Shown: positions 1 through 8,575 of the stretch, piece after piece | Layout: each line of letters opens with the position of its first letter | How positions within the stretch are numbered: position 1 is the stretch's first letter | Assembly: GCF_008974285.1 (NCBI RefSeq) | Contig: NZ_BKZV01000005.1 | Span: 124,001-188,000, forward strand | Source: Thermogemmatispora aurantia | Lineage (GTDB): Bacteria; Chloroflexota; Ktedonobacteria; Ktedonobacterales; Ktedonobacteraceae | Direction: 5' to 3' | DNA length: 64,000 bases | Translations under genes and position numbers: made by a program | Notes under the pieces: model-generated | What the model saw: only the letters and a program-made list of their open reading frames with translations | The model's database searches: none | Told to the model about the DNA's origin: nothing

Positions 1-1
1 T

Positions 2-2350
2 GAGCTTCCGTCTCAGACGGGGGCTTCCTCCCAACACATCCAGGAAAGCGTCACTGCCTACTCACCCGCTGAACCCCTTTCCGCCTTTTCCACTCCCTCT
101 ACACCACCTGCACAGGAGGCCTTTGCGACGCGGGATGAGGAGCCTTCCCCGCTCATGGAGGGCTTTCTGCCGTTCAGCGAGGGGAATGTTCGCCCCTTCA
201 GTGAGTTCATTGAGGAGTTCCGTCAGGCTGAAGAAGCTCGCCAGGCCGCTACCTTCGAAGCGGTGCACGAGGCTCTGGATGCCCTCAGTACCTTGAATAC
301 CCTGGGCAATCTGACTGCGCCTGCTGAAGATGAGAGCAGTTCCTCTGCTACGTCGTCGGCCTCTGGACTGCTCTCGCCACTCCCTACGGTGGCCATCCCC
401 GGGCGCCTCTCCTTCGTGGAGAGCGGCAGCATGACGACCAGCTCGCCTGCGGCTGGTGAGACGGAGGCTGAGTCGCTGGCGCCGGCCCCTTCCCCTTCCA
501 CCGAGGCCGCCCCAGGGGCAGAAGGCAGCGCTGCGCAGGAGCAGCCTGAGCCGGCCTCTCCTGCCGCCGAAGAGCGCTCGGCGAAGGCTGGGGAGGGCCC
601 ACAGTCAGCGGCCCAAACATCCCAGACTTCTCAGACCCCACCGGCACCTGAGAAGCCAGCGGAACGCCCGCCCTCGCCGCTGCTGCGCCCGGCTACGCGC
701 ATTCGTTTACCCCGCTATGGGCGCCTGCGCGAGCCGTTTGTCGAGGAGCGCCTCCCCTCCGAGAGCGAGAAAAGCACTGAGGAAGAGAGCCAGCCTGCCG
801 CTGCCGCCAGTACTCAGGCTGGCGGCGAGCCTGCCTCTGCCAGCCCGGGGGCAGGCGAGAGTGGCAGCACTGAGACCACGACACCAGCCAGCGAGGAGGG
901 ACAGGTTACCCGCCCCGCACGTCGCTATCGCTTCGATCGCCCAGCAACAGCGGTCAATAGCGCTATGTTCCTGGTGAATTCATCTCAGCAGTCGACGCCA
1001 CCTGAACAGCAGCGCGAGACGGGAGAGAAGCTCGCTGCTTCTGGCACCTCTGCCGTCCAGGAGGAGCGCCGGCCCGAGATTGAGCAGCCCCCGGTGGTTG
1101 CCGCTTCCAACCAGCCCCCCGAAGAGGCTTATCCTCCCTCGTCTCGTGAGATGCTGAACGAGCAGACGGTCGAGGAGCAGCGGGAAAAACAGCAAAACAA
1201 GGATAACAGGCAACAAGAGAAAGAAAAGGAACAGGAGCAGCCGGCTGCCCCTGTGGCATTGCCAGCGCAGCCGACGGCCAACGGCGCCAGGCCGGCGGCT
1301 CAGGAGACCCAGGTTCCTGCCCCTGAAGATCTGCCTCCCCTGGAGTACTCTGAGATTCAGGCGGCCACCTCACGCCGGCGCCGCCGCCGTCGTTCCAAGT
1401 CGGCGGCAGCCGCCTCCGCGCCCGCGCCCGCCAGCGAGCCGACGCCACCCCCGATCGCTCCGCCGCCTACGCCGGTCTCTCCGGTCACTGTGCCGCCCGT
1501 GACCCAGCCGGCGTCGGTATCGATCTCGCAGCCGACAGCTCCTGCCGGACTCTACCATATTATCTCCGGCACTACTATGAACCAGATGAATCTGGGCAAC
1601 GAGTTCGGAGGTCCTTTCATGGCGCCAGAACCTTCGCCCGCACGCGGCAGCGTGGCTGTGCGCGAAGCTGGTGTGCGCCCCTCACGCTCCGATGTGCAGC
1701 GGAACAATGTAGTCTATCCGAATAATCGCGGGAATGACCCGATGGCTCAGTTCGCCAATACGGTCGTGCAAGCTATCCAGTCGCAAACTGACCGCATTGT
1801 GGCCGAACTGCGCCGCACTCATCAGTCGCCGACCAATGTGTCGGTCTCGATCCCCCCTCCGCCTTCGACGGAGCGGGTGGGAGTCTTCGTCGATGTGGCC
1901 AACCTGCTCTACTCTGCGCGTACGCTGCGGCTGACTATTGACTTTGGCAAGCTGCTCGACTTCCTGCGCGGCAACCGCCGCCTGGTGCGGGCCCATGCCT
2001 ACTGCCCGACCAGCCCGCAGCCCGGCGATGAGCAGATGTTCCTGCAGGCCGTCAAGGGCCTGGGATACCGCATTACGACGAAGAACTATAAGACGTTCTC
2101 CAGCGGTGCAAAGAAGGCTGATCTCGATCTAGATCTGTGTATGGACGTGGTGCGGCTTGTGGAAAGCCGGGCTGTTGACTGTATTGTGCTGGTCAGCGGC
2201 GATAGCGATTTTATGCCGATGCTTGATTACTGCTCGGATCACGGCGTGCGCGTCGAGGTGGCTGCCTTCGACGAGGCAATGTCGGCCACCCTGCGCCAAA
2301 GCTGCGACCTGTTCATCAATCTCTCGGTGCTGGAGGAGATCCGCGCCTGA
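2..2350 (+). CDS. NYN (PIN-like) domain protein with long disordered N-terminal region; 5' end outside window
   Basis: The reading frame is open from the first bases of the window with no in-frame stop, and residues before the first ATG (position 155) have the same Pro/Ser/Glu-rich composition. The gene therefore very probably starts upstream. About 620 residues are low-complexity Pro/Ala/Ser/Glu/Gln sequence with one basic patch (eight consecutive Arg near position 1375). The last ~155 residues form a NYN/LabA-like domain: FVDVANLL (Asp codon at 1892), an acidic DLDLDLCMDVV segment and VLVSGDSDFMPML. These supply the acidic cluster expected of a metal-dependent PIN-fold RNase. Family knowledge suggests RNA cleavage or RNA binding; the substrate is unknown. 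The long tail could be a linker or condensate-forming region (inference). A terminator follows. Confidence 0.85.
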   Translation, partial: ELPSQTGASSQHIQESVTAYSPAEPLSAFSTPSTPPAQEAFATRDEEPSPLMEGFLPFSEGNVRPFSEFIEEFRQAEEARQAATFEAVHEALDALSTLNTLGNLTAPAEDESSSSATSSASGLLSPLPTVAIPGRLSFVESGSMTTSSPAAGETEAESLAPAPSPSTEAAPGAEGSAAQEQPEPASPAAEERSAKAGEGPQSAAQTSQTSQTPPAPEKPAERPPSPLLRPATRIRLPRYGRLREPFVEERLPSESEKSTEEESQPAAAASTQAGGEPASASPGAGESGSTETTTPASEEGQVTRPARRYRFDRPATAVNSAMFLVNSSQQSTPPEQQRETGEKLAASGTSAVQEERRPEIEQPPVVAASNQPPEEAYPPSSREMLNEQTVEEQREKQQNKDNRQQEKEKEQEQPAAPVALPAQPTANGARPAAQETQVPAPEDLPPLEYSEIQAATSRRRRRRRSKSAAAASAPAPASEPTPPPIAPPPTPVSPVTVPPVTQPASVSISQPTAPAGLYHIISGTTMNQMNLGNEFGGPFMAPEPSPARGSVAVREAGVRPSRSDVQRNNVVYPNNRGNDPMAQFANTVVQAIQSQTDRIVAELRRTHQSPTNVSVSIPPPPSTERVGVFVDVANLLYSARTLRLTIDFGKLLDFLRGNRRLVRAHAYCPTSPQPGDEQMFLQAVKGLGYRITTKNYKTFSSGAKKADLDLDLCMDVVRLVESRAVDCIVLVSGDSDFMPMLDYCSDHGVRVEVAAFDEAMSATLRQSCDLFINLSVLEEIRA

Positions 2351-2457
2351 ACATCCCTTTGCGGGAAGCACTGGGTGAGCGGTCACCGCTGTGGCCGCCA
2401 GCTTCCTCTGGAAGAACGTTGCAACTACGGCTAACTTGCACAGCATAGCACACCAGC

Positions 2458-2533
2458 AAGGCGGCGAGGAGCAAGGGAAGGAACGACTTACAGCTGTCCA
2501 TCCTCTCTCCTCGCCGCTTTTCTTCTCTTCTCC
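2458..2533 (+). terminator. Intrinsic terminator of the NYN gene
   Basis: CGGCGAGGAG (2462-2471) pairs perfectly with CTCCTCGCCG (2507-2516). AAG/CTT extends the stem past one bulged G. The 35-nt loop is followed by a CU-rich tail (TTCTTCTCTTCTCC). The long loop and CU-rich tail recur in this window. Confidence 0.6.
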
Positions 2534-2644
2534 GCTCTGCTTAGACAAGAGGATCGGCTACTAAGCATGCGCACAACCTCAACCTGCTTGCCGCGGCCCG
2601 GCGCCTGGACCTTGCTGTGTGTGAGATGTCCCCAGCCAGCGGCG

Positions 2645-2826
2645 TATAATTGTCATGGAACCGCTACGAGGCCTGTTCCTTGCCCGGGTGCTATCCCACC
2701 GGAACAGTCAGACGGTGCTGTCCTGGTTTCTTGAGGCTCTGCTTGTCTGTGGGTCGGCAGCTTGCTTTTGGGGATGCCAAAGACAGAAGCAGAGCGTCTT
2801 ATTTGTTTGTATAGCACCACTACAAT
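2645..2826 (+). promoter_or_regulatory. Possible promoter region of the BMP lipoprotein gene
   Basis: The 541-bp gap before the lipoprotein gene contains TATAAT at 2645-2650 and TACAAT at 2821-2826. Neither has a convincing -35 hexamer at 16-18 bp. The second lies 65 nt before the start codon and is the better placed candidate. Apart from the terminator at 2458, nothing else was seen in the gap. Confidence 0.25.
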
Positions 2827-2891
2827 AACAGGAAGAGAGCCTTTCTACTGACACACCAGGTTCTCCGGGGAGAGAAGAAAGGAACGCGCGT

Positions 2892-3977
2892 ATGCGAAAC
2901 GGTGGCATATCAGCCCGCATCGTGGCACTGCTCACCTTATTTAGTATTCTGCTGGCTGCCTGTGGGGGAAGCAACACAGGCAGCACTGGTGGCGGAGGCG
3001 CCACCACCCCTACGGCTCAGACGCCCATCTCGGTGGCCCTCGTCACCGATATTGGTGGTTTGAACGATCGTGGCTTCAATCACTTGGCCTACGTCGGCTA
3101 CACCAAGGCCATGAACGAGTTCCATTTTACGCGCCAGGTGATCGAATCCACAAACCAGGCCGATTATGTCAAGAACTTGACGCTGGCGGCTCGCAGCGCT
3201 GACCTGGTCTTCGCGGTCGGCTTCCTGATGCAGAACGCAGTCGACCAGGTGGCCCATCAGTTCCCCACTAAGAAGTTCGCTATCATCGATGGCTGTGCCG
3301 TTCCTGCGGGTAAGCAGGATTGCGAGGCGCTGCCGAATGTGGCTCCGCTCTTCTTTAAGGAACAAGAGGCTGGCTGTCTTGTTGGGGCCATCGCCGCCCA
3401 GATGGAAGTTGACGGCAAGGCCAAGATCCCCCAGCTGCGCGGCCATAATACGATTGGGGCCGTCGGCGGACTCCCCATTCCTCCTGTCACTCGCTACATC
3501 GCTGGCTACAAGTTCTGCGCTCAAAAGGTCGATCCGAGCATTACGGTGGTGATTAATTATTCCCAGGATTTCGCTGCCACCGACAAGTGTAAGGACGCTG
3601 CTCTCAGCCAGATCAATCAGCACAATGCCGATATCATTTTCCAGGTGGCCGGTGGCTGTGGCGTGGGTGCTCTCGATGCTGCCGATCAGGCAGGGGTCTT
3701 TGGCATCGGCGTTGATGCCGATCAGAACTATCTCCACCCGAAGAGCGTCATTACCAGTGCCCTTAAGAAGGTGGATGTGGCCGTCTACGATACGATCCGT
3801 GATTACGCTCATGGCAAGTTCACGAACAATCCCCCGCGCTTTGATCTGGCCCATGATGGAGTCGGCTACGGTACGCTGAGCAGCGTAGTGCCCGCTGATG
3901 CGAAGAACAAGGCTGACCAGTTCGCCGATCAGATCAGGGCCGGCACGCTGGTGGTTCCTGAGACGATTCCTTCCTGA
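2892..3977 (+). CDS. BMP-family (PnrA-like) nucleoside-binding lipoprotein
   Basis: This 361-residue protein has an n-region and hydrophobic core ending in the lipobox LAAC (Cys24), then a Gly/Thr/Ser linker. It is predicted to be a membrane-anchored solute-binding lipoprotein. The mature part carries BMP-family motifs: VALVTDIGGLNDRGFN near residue 48 and GIGVDADQNY in the C-terminal half. BMP proteins bind purine or pyrimidine nucleosides and deliver them to an ABC importer. The two permeases and the double ATPase encoded just downstream match such a system (Nup/Bmp/RnsBACD type). A strong terminator separates this gene from the permeases, which gives a higher-expressed binding protein its own transcript. 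Exact substrate is not shown by the sequence. Confidence 0.92.
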   Translation: MRNGGISARIVALLTLFSILLAACGGSNTGSTGGGGATTPTAQTPISVALVTDIGGLNDRGFNHLAYVGYTKAMNEFHFTRQVIESTNQADYVKNLTLAARSADLVFAVGFLMQNAVDQVAHQFPTKKFAIIDGCAVPAGKQDCEALPNVAPLFFKEQEAGCLVGAIAAQMEVDGKAKIPQLRGHNTIGAVGGLPIPPVTRYIAGYKFCAQKVDPSITVVINYSQDFAATDKCKDAALSQINQHNADIIFQVAGGCGVGALDAADQAGVFGIGVDADQNYLHPKSVITSALKKVDVAVYDTIRDYAHGKFTNNPPRFDLAHDGVGYGTLSSVVPADAKNKADQFADQIRAGTLVVPETIPS

Positions 3978-4002
3978 CCTGCGTCGTGAGTGGCCCGGGC
4001 AC

Positions 4003-4050
4003 GACCAGATCGAGCCGCCCTCGAACGGCTCGATCTGGTCCTTTCTTCTC
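4003..4050 (+). terminator. Intrinsic terminator after the BMP lipoprotein gene
   Basis: A perfect 15-bp inverted repeat (arms 4003-4017 and 4026-4040, 8-nt loop) is followed by CTTTCTTCTC. It lies 25 nt after the lipoprotein stop codon. Confidence 0.85.
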
Positions 4051-4233
4051 TCGCCGTTGGCCACTCCCGCTCCACTCCTCGCCCCTGAGCTGCGATGGAC
4101 TCCATCCAACCGGCTCCGCTCGGGAGCCCCGCTCCATTGTTAGCCTTGCTCCGTTGTGAGCTATCGTGGCTGCACTCCGGCTGCCAAGGGCTTACTGGCA
4201 CACAGCCTGGTTTTGGTCTTCCTCAGACGCTGC

Positions 4234-4262
4234 TTGTCTCTGCCCTGTGGCAATGCTATCAT
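4234..4262 (+). promoter_or_regulatory. Promoter of the nucleoside permease operon
   Basis: TTGTCT (4234-4239), 17-bp spacer, TATCAT (4257-4262). It lies about 100 nt before the first permease and downstream of the preceding terminator, so the permease-ATPase genes have an independent start. Confidence 0.5.
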
Positions 4263-4365
4263 TACAAGTCAGTTTTTATGTGTCGTAACCGAGCACAGAG
4301 CCTGGCAGAAGGCTAGCCGCTTCTTCCTCCTGCCTGGTGACTGCTGATCTGGGAGGATTCGCTCT

Positions 4366-5757
4366 ATGGCCTTGCAGACTGCTCAACCGCGCTCACCTAC
4401 TCCCCCGGCGTTGGAGACCAGGTCAACCGCCTGGCTGCTCTGGCTGCGCAGGGTTGGCGCCGGGCTAGGGCGTCCGCTGCTAGCCCTGCTCCTGGCGCTG
4501 GTCGCCGGCGTGATTGTAATCATGATTACCGCTTCCGGCTCGCTCGTCGACCGTTTCAATGCCTCCTTGCTGGCCTACGGCTACCTCTTCGTGGGAGCCT
4601 TTGGCAACGCCGCCAATCTCTCATTCTCGCTGGTCAATGTCACCCCCCTCATTTTTACGGGCCTCTCGGTGGCCATTGCCTATCGGGCCCGCCTCTTTAA
4701 TATCGGGGCCGAGGGCCAGTTTGCTGCCGGAACCATTCTGGCGGCGATCGTCGGCCTCAAGTGCTCGACATGGCCTGGCTGGCTGCTGGTGCCGCTGATG
4801 ATCGTGACTGGGGCTTTGGCCGGTGCGGTCTGGGGAGGGATCGTCGGTCTGCTCAAAGCCTGGCGCGGCGCTCATGAAGTGGTGACGACGATCATGCTCA
4901 ACTGGATTATTTTCTATGTCAGTGACTGGCTGGTTTCGGGTCCACTGCAAGCCCCCGGCCAGGCTGATCAGACGCTCTCTATGCCCCCGCAGACGCATCT
5001 CCCGAAACTCTCGGTACTCTACAATCAGACGCTTGGCCATTTCCTTCCCACCATTAGTCAGCCTGAGCAGTACATTGTGGACATTAGTTTCCTCTTCGCG
5101 CTCGTGGCTCTGGTAGCCTACTGGTTCCTGATGACACGCACGACCTTCGGATACGAGACGCGTGTGGTGGGGGAAAATCCTCGTGCCGCTCAGTATGCCG
5201 GGATCTCGGTGAAGCGCAATGTGGTGCTGGTGATGGCGCTGGCTGGTCTCTTTGCCGGCCTGGGAGGGACACTGCAGCTGATGGGACAGTATCCTTACGA
5301 GGTTATCGGCCAGGTATTCCGTAATGATACCACTGGCTTCGATGCAATTGGTGTGGCCTTGCTGGGACGTATGACCGCCATCGGCATCTTTCTGGGGGCC
5401 TTGCTCTTTGGAGGTATGCGCCAGGGTGGCTCTCTGATGCAGTTGAAGGCCAATGTCCCTGGCGACCTGGTCTATATTATCGAAGCGCTGGTCCTCTTTA
5501 GTATCGCTGTCCAGTTCCTCCCGGTAATCCAGCAGACTATCGTTAAGCGCTTCTCGGCGGCACGTCGACCGACGGTGGTGGCTGCGCTCGCCGGTGGCGT
5601 GATCGACCTGGACCAGGAGCCAACCAATGGGGCGGAGGCTCCAACAATGAATGATCCGCTGCTGCCCGGGACCGGGAGAGCCGCCCTGGCTGATGGGCAG
5701 GGACAGGCTCAGACTCCGGCTCAGGAGCGTCAACATCAGCAGAATGGGGAGGCGTGA
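4366..5757 (+). CDS. Nucleoside ABC transporter permease (BPD_transp_2 family), subunit 1
   Basis: This 463-residue integral membrane protein is a branched-chain-type (LivH/RbsC fold) ABC permease, as used in BMP-type nucleoside importers. After a short cytoplasmic N-terminus come about nine hydrophobic segments between residues 35 and 395. Family-typical stretches are IAYRARLFNIGAEGQ and GENPRAAQYAGISV (the loop that contacts the ATPase). The last ~65 residues are hydrophilic, rich in Gln, Ala and Pro, with no obvious function. The start ATG has GGAGG nine nt upstream. The second permease begins three bases after the stop, and the ATPase follows. Confidence 0.93.
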   Translation: MALQTAQPRSPTPPALETRSTAWLLWLRRVGAGLGRPLLALLLALVAGVIVIMITASGSLVDRFNASLLAYGYLFVGAFGNAANLSFSLVNVTPLIFTGLSVAIAYRARLFNIGAEGQFAAGTILAAIVGLKCSTWPGWLLVPLMIVTGALAGAVWGGIVGLLKAWRGAHEVVTTIMLNWIIFYVSDWLVSGPLQAPGQADQTLSMPPQTHLPKLSVLYNQTLGHFLPTISQPEQYIVDISFLFALVALVAYWFLMTRTTFGYETRVVGENPRAAQYAGISVKRNVVLVMALAGLFAGLGGTLQLMGQYPYEVIGQVFRNDTTGFDAIGVALLGRMTAIGIFLGALLFGGMRQGGSLMQLKANVPGDLVYIIEALVLFSIAVQFLPVIQQTIVKRFSAARRPTVVAALAGGVIDLDQEPTNGAEAPTMNDPLLPGTGRAALADGQGQAQTPAQERQHQQNGEA

Positions 5758-5760
5758 AGC

Positions 5761-6711
5761 GTGTTCTGGCCTATCTTTTTACGGGTAATTACCTCTGGCG
5801 ATCTCTGGCAGGCTTCTCTGCAGTTTGCCGCTCTCCTGTTGCTGCCAGCTCTGGGTGGCGTCATCTCGGAGCGCAGCGGCGTGGTGAACATTGCGATGGA
5901 GGGCATGATGTTGATCGGCTGCTACGTTGGGGTGGTGGTCACCCTGGCCAGCCATAGTGTCCTCGTCGGGCTGCTGGCTGCCATCGTTGCTGGCGGCTTG
6001 CTGGCTCTGGTGCACGGTGTAGTCTCAATTCATCTCAAGGCCGACCAGATTATCAGTGGTATTGCTATCAATGTCGCCGCTCTGGGACTGACCAACTACC
6101 TCAATATTGTGCAGACCGGTGGCCAGGGCATCCCCACTCTCGCCTCTAATTTGCGCCTTCCCGTGCTGAACTGGGGGCCGCTGGCGCAGCTCCCCTTTCT
6201 TGGTCAGGTGCTCTTTCAGCAGAATGTCGTGTTCTACGTGACGATCGTCATCCTGGTCGGTCTGCAGTTCCTGCTATTCAGAACGAATCTGGGCCTGCGT
6301 ATCCGGGCTGTGGGAGAGCATCCGCAGGCCGCAGACACTGCCGGCGTCTCCGTACGTCTGATCCGTTATGCCTGTGTTGTCGCCAGCGGCCTGCTCTCGG
6401 GACTGGCAGGGGCTTTCCTGGCCTTGGGCGTGGCTGGCACTTTTAATTCCAATATGACTGCCGGGCGTGGCTTCATTGCGCTGGCGGCGGTGGTCTTTGG
6501 GAAATACACGCCGCTGGGGGCCGCCGGGGCCTGTCTGATTTTTGGCCTGGGCCTGGCCTTAAGCGTACGCCTGCAGGATACGGGCATTGATTCCAATTTG
6601 CTGGCAACGTTGCCCTACATTCTCACCATTATTGCTCTGATCGGACTGGTCGGGCGCACTGTAGCTCCGGCTGCCGATGGCGTGCCCTACGAGCCGGGCA
6701 GTGCCGAATAG
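5761..6711 (+). CDS. Nucleoside ABC transporter permease (BPD_transp_2 family), subunit 2
   Basis: The 316-residue partner permease starts with GTG. Its Shine-Dalgarno GGAGG lies inside the end of the preceding gene, which suggests translational coupling. It has about eight or nine membrane segments and the motifs GGVISERSGVVNIAMEGMM and GEHPQAADTAGVSV, the equivalent of the ATPase-contacting loop in subunit 1. Such importers use two different permeases as a heterodimer. Length and gene order (permease, permease, ATPase) match known nucleoside importers. Confidence 0.93.
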   Translation: MFWPIFLRVITSGDLWQASLQFAALLLLPALGGVISERSGVVNIAMEGMMLIGCYVGVVVTLASHSVLVGLLAAIVAGGLLALVHGVVSIHLKADQIISGIAINVAALGLTNYLNIVQTGGQGIPTLASNLRLPVLNWGPLAQLPFLGQVLFQQNVVFYVTIVILVGLQFLLFRTNLGLRIRAVGEHPQAADTAGVSVRLIRYACVVASGLLSGLAGAFLALGVAGTFNSNMTAGRGFIALAAVVFGKYTPLGAAGACLIFGLGLALSVRLQDTGIDSNLLATLPYILTIIALIGLVGRTVAPAADGVPYEPGSAE

Positions 6712-6746
6712 CAGGCATCACAAGCGCCCGAGGAGGTCAAGGAAGC

Positions 6747-8393
6747 ATGCACGAACAGGACAAGGCGCCTCTCGCTCAGGCAGCAAGTCCAGACCTGGCT
6801 GCCTCACCCTATGCAGTGGAGATGCGCGATATCTGCAAAGCCTGGCCCGGCGTGGTGGCGAACGATCACGTGAACTTGCGCGTCCGGCGAGGCGAGATTC
6901 ATGCTCTGGTCGGAGAGAATGGGGCTGGCAAGACAACCCTCATGAACATTCTCTACGGGCTGGTGCGCCCCGATAGCGGGGAGATCTATATCAACGGTGA
7001 GCGTGTTCATATTAGCGGCCCCCGCGATGCTATTCGCCTCCATATCGGCATGGTGCATCAGCATTTCATGCTCATTCCCCCGCTGACGGTGGCTGAGAAC
7101 ATTGTGCTGGGCCAGGAGCCGGGTGGTCCTTTGGCCGTCTATGATCGACGGCGTGCCCGTGAGCTGGTGCTCCAGCTCAGTGCTCGTTATGGCCTGCCTA
7201 TTGATCCCGATACCCGCATCGAAAAGCTCTCTGTTGGCCTGCAACAACGCGTAGAGATTCTCAAAGCCCTCTACCGGGCCGCTGACATCCTCATTCTGGA
7301 TGAGCCAACCGGTGTGCTGACGCCCCAGGAGACTTATGAGCTGTTCGATGTGCTACGCGCTCTTTCTCGTCAGGGGAAAACGGTCATATTCATTACTCAT
7401 AAGCTGCGTGAGGTGCTCGACCTCACTGATCGGGTGACGGTTCTGCGTCGCGGGCGCAACGTCGGCGAGCTGGTGACTCGCGAGGCGAATCAGGCGGAGA
7501 TTGCACGTCTGATGGTAGGACGCGAGGTTCTTCTGCGCGTTGAGAAACGTCCAGCGCGGCCAGGGCCAGTGGTGCTGCGCGTGGAGAATCTGCATGCCAG
7601 CTCCGATCGGGGGCTGGAAGCGCTGCAGGGGGTCAGCTTTGAGGTGCATGCTGGCGAGATCCTGGGTATCGCTGGCGTGGAAGGCAACGGCCAAAGCGAG
7701 CTGGTCGAGGTCCTGAGCGGGATGCGCCGTGCCACGGCGGGCCGCGTTACCGTTACCCATGCGAGCGGTCAGCAGATTGGCAAAACCTACGACATTACCA
7801 GCATGAATGCGCGCGAGGTGCGTCTCGTTGGGGTGGCGCACATTCCCGAGGACCGGCGCGGCAGTGGTTTGGTGCTCAGCGATACTATTGAAAGCAACAC
7901 TATCCTGGGACGCGAGCGCTGGCCGCGCTTTGCCTGGGCGCGCTTCATCCTGCGTCTAGGCGAGGTTGCTCTGTGGGCGCGACGCCTGGTGCGTGAATTC
8001 GATGTTCGCACACCGAGCACCAGGCTGCCGGTGCGCGCTCTCTCCGGCGGTAACCAGCAGAAAGTAATTGTGGCGCGCGAATTCGCCGCTGATCCACAGC
8101 TGCTGATCGCGGCCCAGCCAACACGTGGCGTCGATATTGGCGCCATCGAGTTTATTCATCGACGTCTGGTTGAGCAGCGTGACGCTGGTAAAGCCATCTT
8201 GCTCGTCTCCGCCGAGCTGGACGAGATCCGCTCGCTATCCGATCGTATCGCTGTAATGTACGAGGGGAGGATTGTTGATATCGTCACGCCGGAGGCCAGC
8301 GAGGAGGAGCTGGGACTGCTCATGACAGGCGGGCGCCCGTCGGGAGCCTCACGAGAGGAAGAGGCGCAGACGACGGGTGACTTGGGAGCATGA
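6747..8393 (+). CDS. Nucleoside ABC transporter ATP-binding protein with two ATPase domains
   Basis: This 548-residue protein has two fused nucleotide-binding domains, as in RbsA, XylG and NupO. The first has Walker A GENGAGKTT (~57-65), signature LSVGLQQR (~160) and Walker B LILDEPT (~182). The second has the degenerate P-loop GVEGNGQSE (~309), signature LSGGNQQK (~431) and AAQPTRGVD in place of a canonical Walker B region. The second-domain degeneracy is normal for the family, so one composite ATP site is probably the more active. It follows the two permeases by 35 nt with a good SD (AGGAGG). It should energise nucleoside uptake with those permeases and the BMP lipoprotein. Confidence 0.94.
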   Translation: MHEQDKAPLAQAASPDLAASPYAVEMRDICKAWPGVVANDHVNLRVRRGEIHALVGENGAGKTTLMNILYGLVRPDSGEIYINGERVHISGPRDAIRLHIGMVHQHFMLIPPLTVAENIVLGQEPGGPLAVYDRRRARELVLQLSARYGLPIDPDTRIEKLSVGLQQRVEILKALYRAADILILDEPTGVLTPQETYELFDVLRALSRQGKTVIFITHKLREVLDLTDRVTVLRRGRNVGELVTREANQAEIARLMVGREVLLRVEKRPARPGPVVLRVENLHASSDRGLEALQGVSFEVHAGEILGIAGVEGNGQSELVEVLSGMRRATAGRVTVTHASGQQIGKTYDITSMNAREVRLVGVAHIPEDRRGSGLVLSDTIESNTILGRERWPRFAWARFILRLGEVALWARRLVREFDVRTPSTRLPVRALSGGNQQKVIVAREFAADPQLLIAAQPTRGVDIGAIEFIHRRLVEQRDAGKAILLVSAELDEIRSLSDRIAVMYEGRIVDIVTPEASEEELGLLMTGGRPSGASREEEAQTTGDLGA

Positions 8394-8575
8394 GCGGAAC
8401 AGGAAAGAGGCCGCGGCTCAACTGGAAGACCCGCCGCTCTTGACCGTGTCTCCTGGCTGTGATCTCGATCCCGTCTAACCTGAGCGGGCAGGCTTCTCCG
8501 CTCTGCCGCGCCGGTTCCAGGGTCTGGCTACCTCCTCCTCGTGGTCTGCCTGAGATGAGAGGCTGCGGACAGGAC

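Noticed and set aside
1375-1400. Arg8 run read as a eukaryote-type nuclear signal or as a frameshift artefact
   Set aside because: The frame continues without break on both sides and bacteria have no nuclear import; composition merely suggests nucleic-acid binding.
2937-4109. 390-codon open frame antisense to the BMP lipoprotein gene
   Set aside because: It lies entirely opposite a clear lipoprotein gene with lipobox and family motifs; its own translation shows no domain and it arises from codon bias in GC-rich DNA.
4621-5736. 371-codon antisense frame over the first permease
   Set aside because: Shadow of a well supported membrane protein gene; translation is rich in His, Gln and Arg without pattern.
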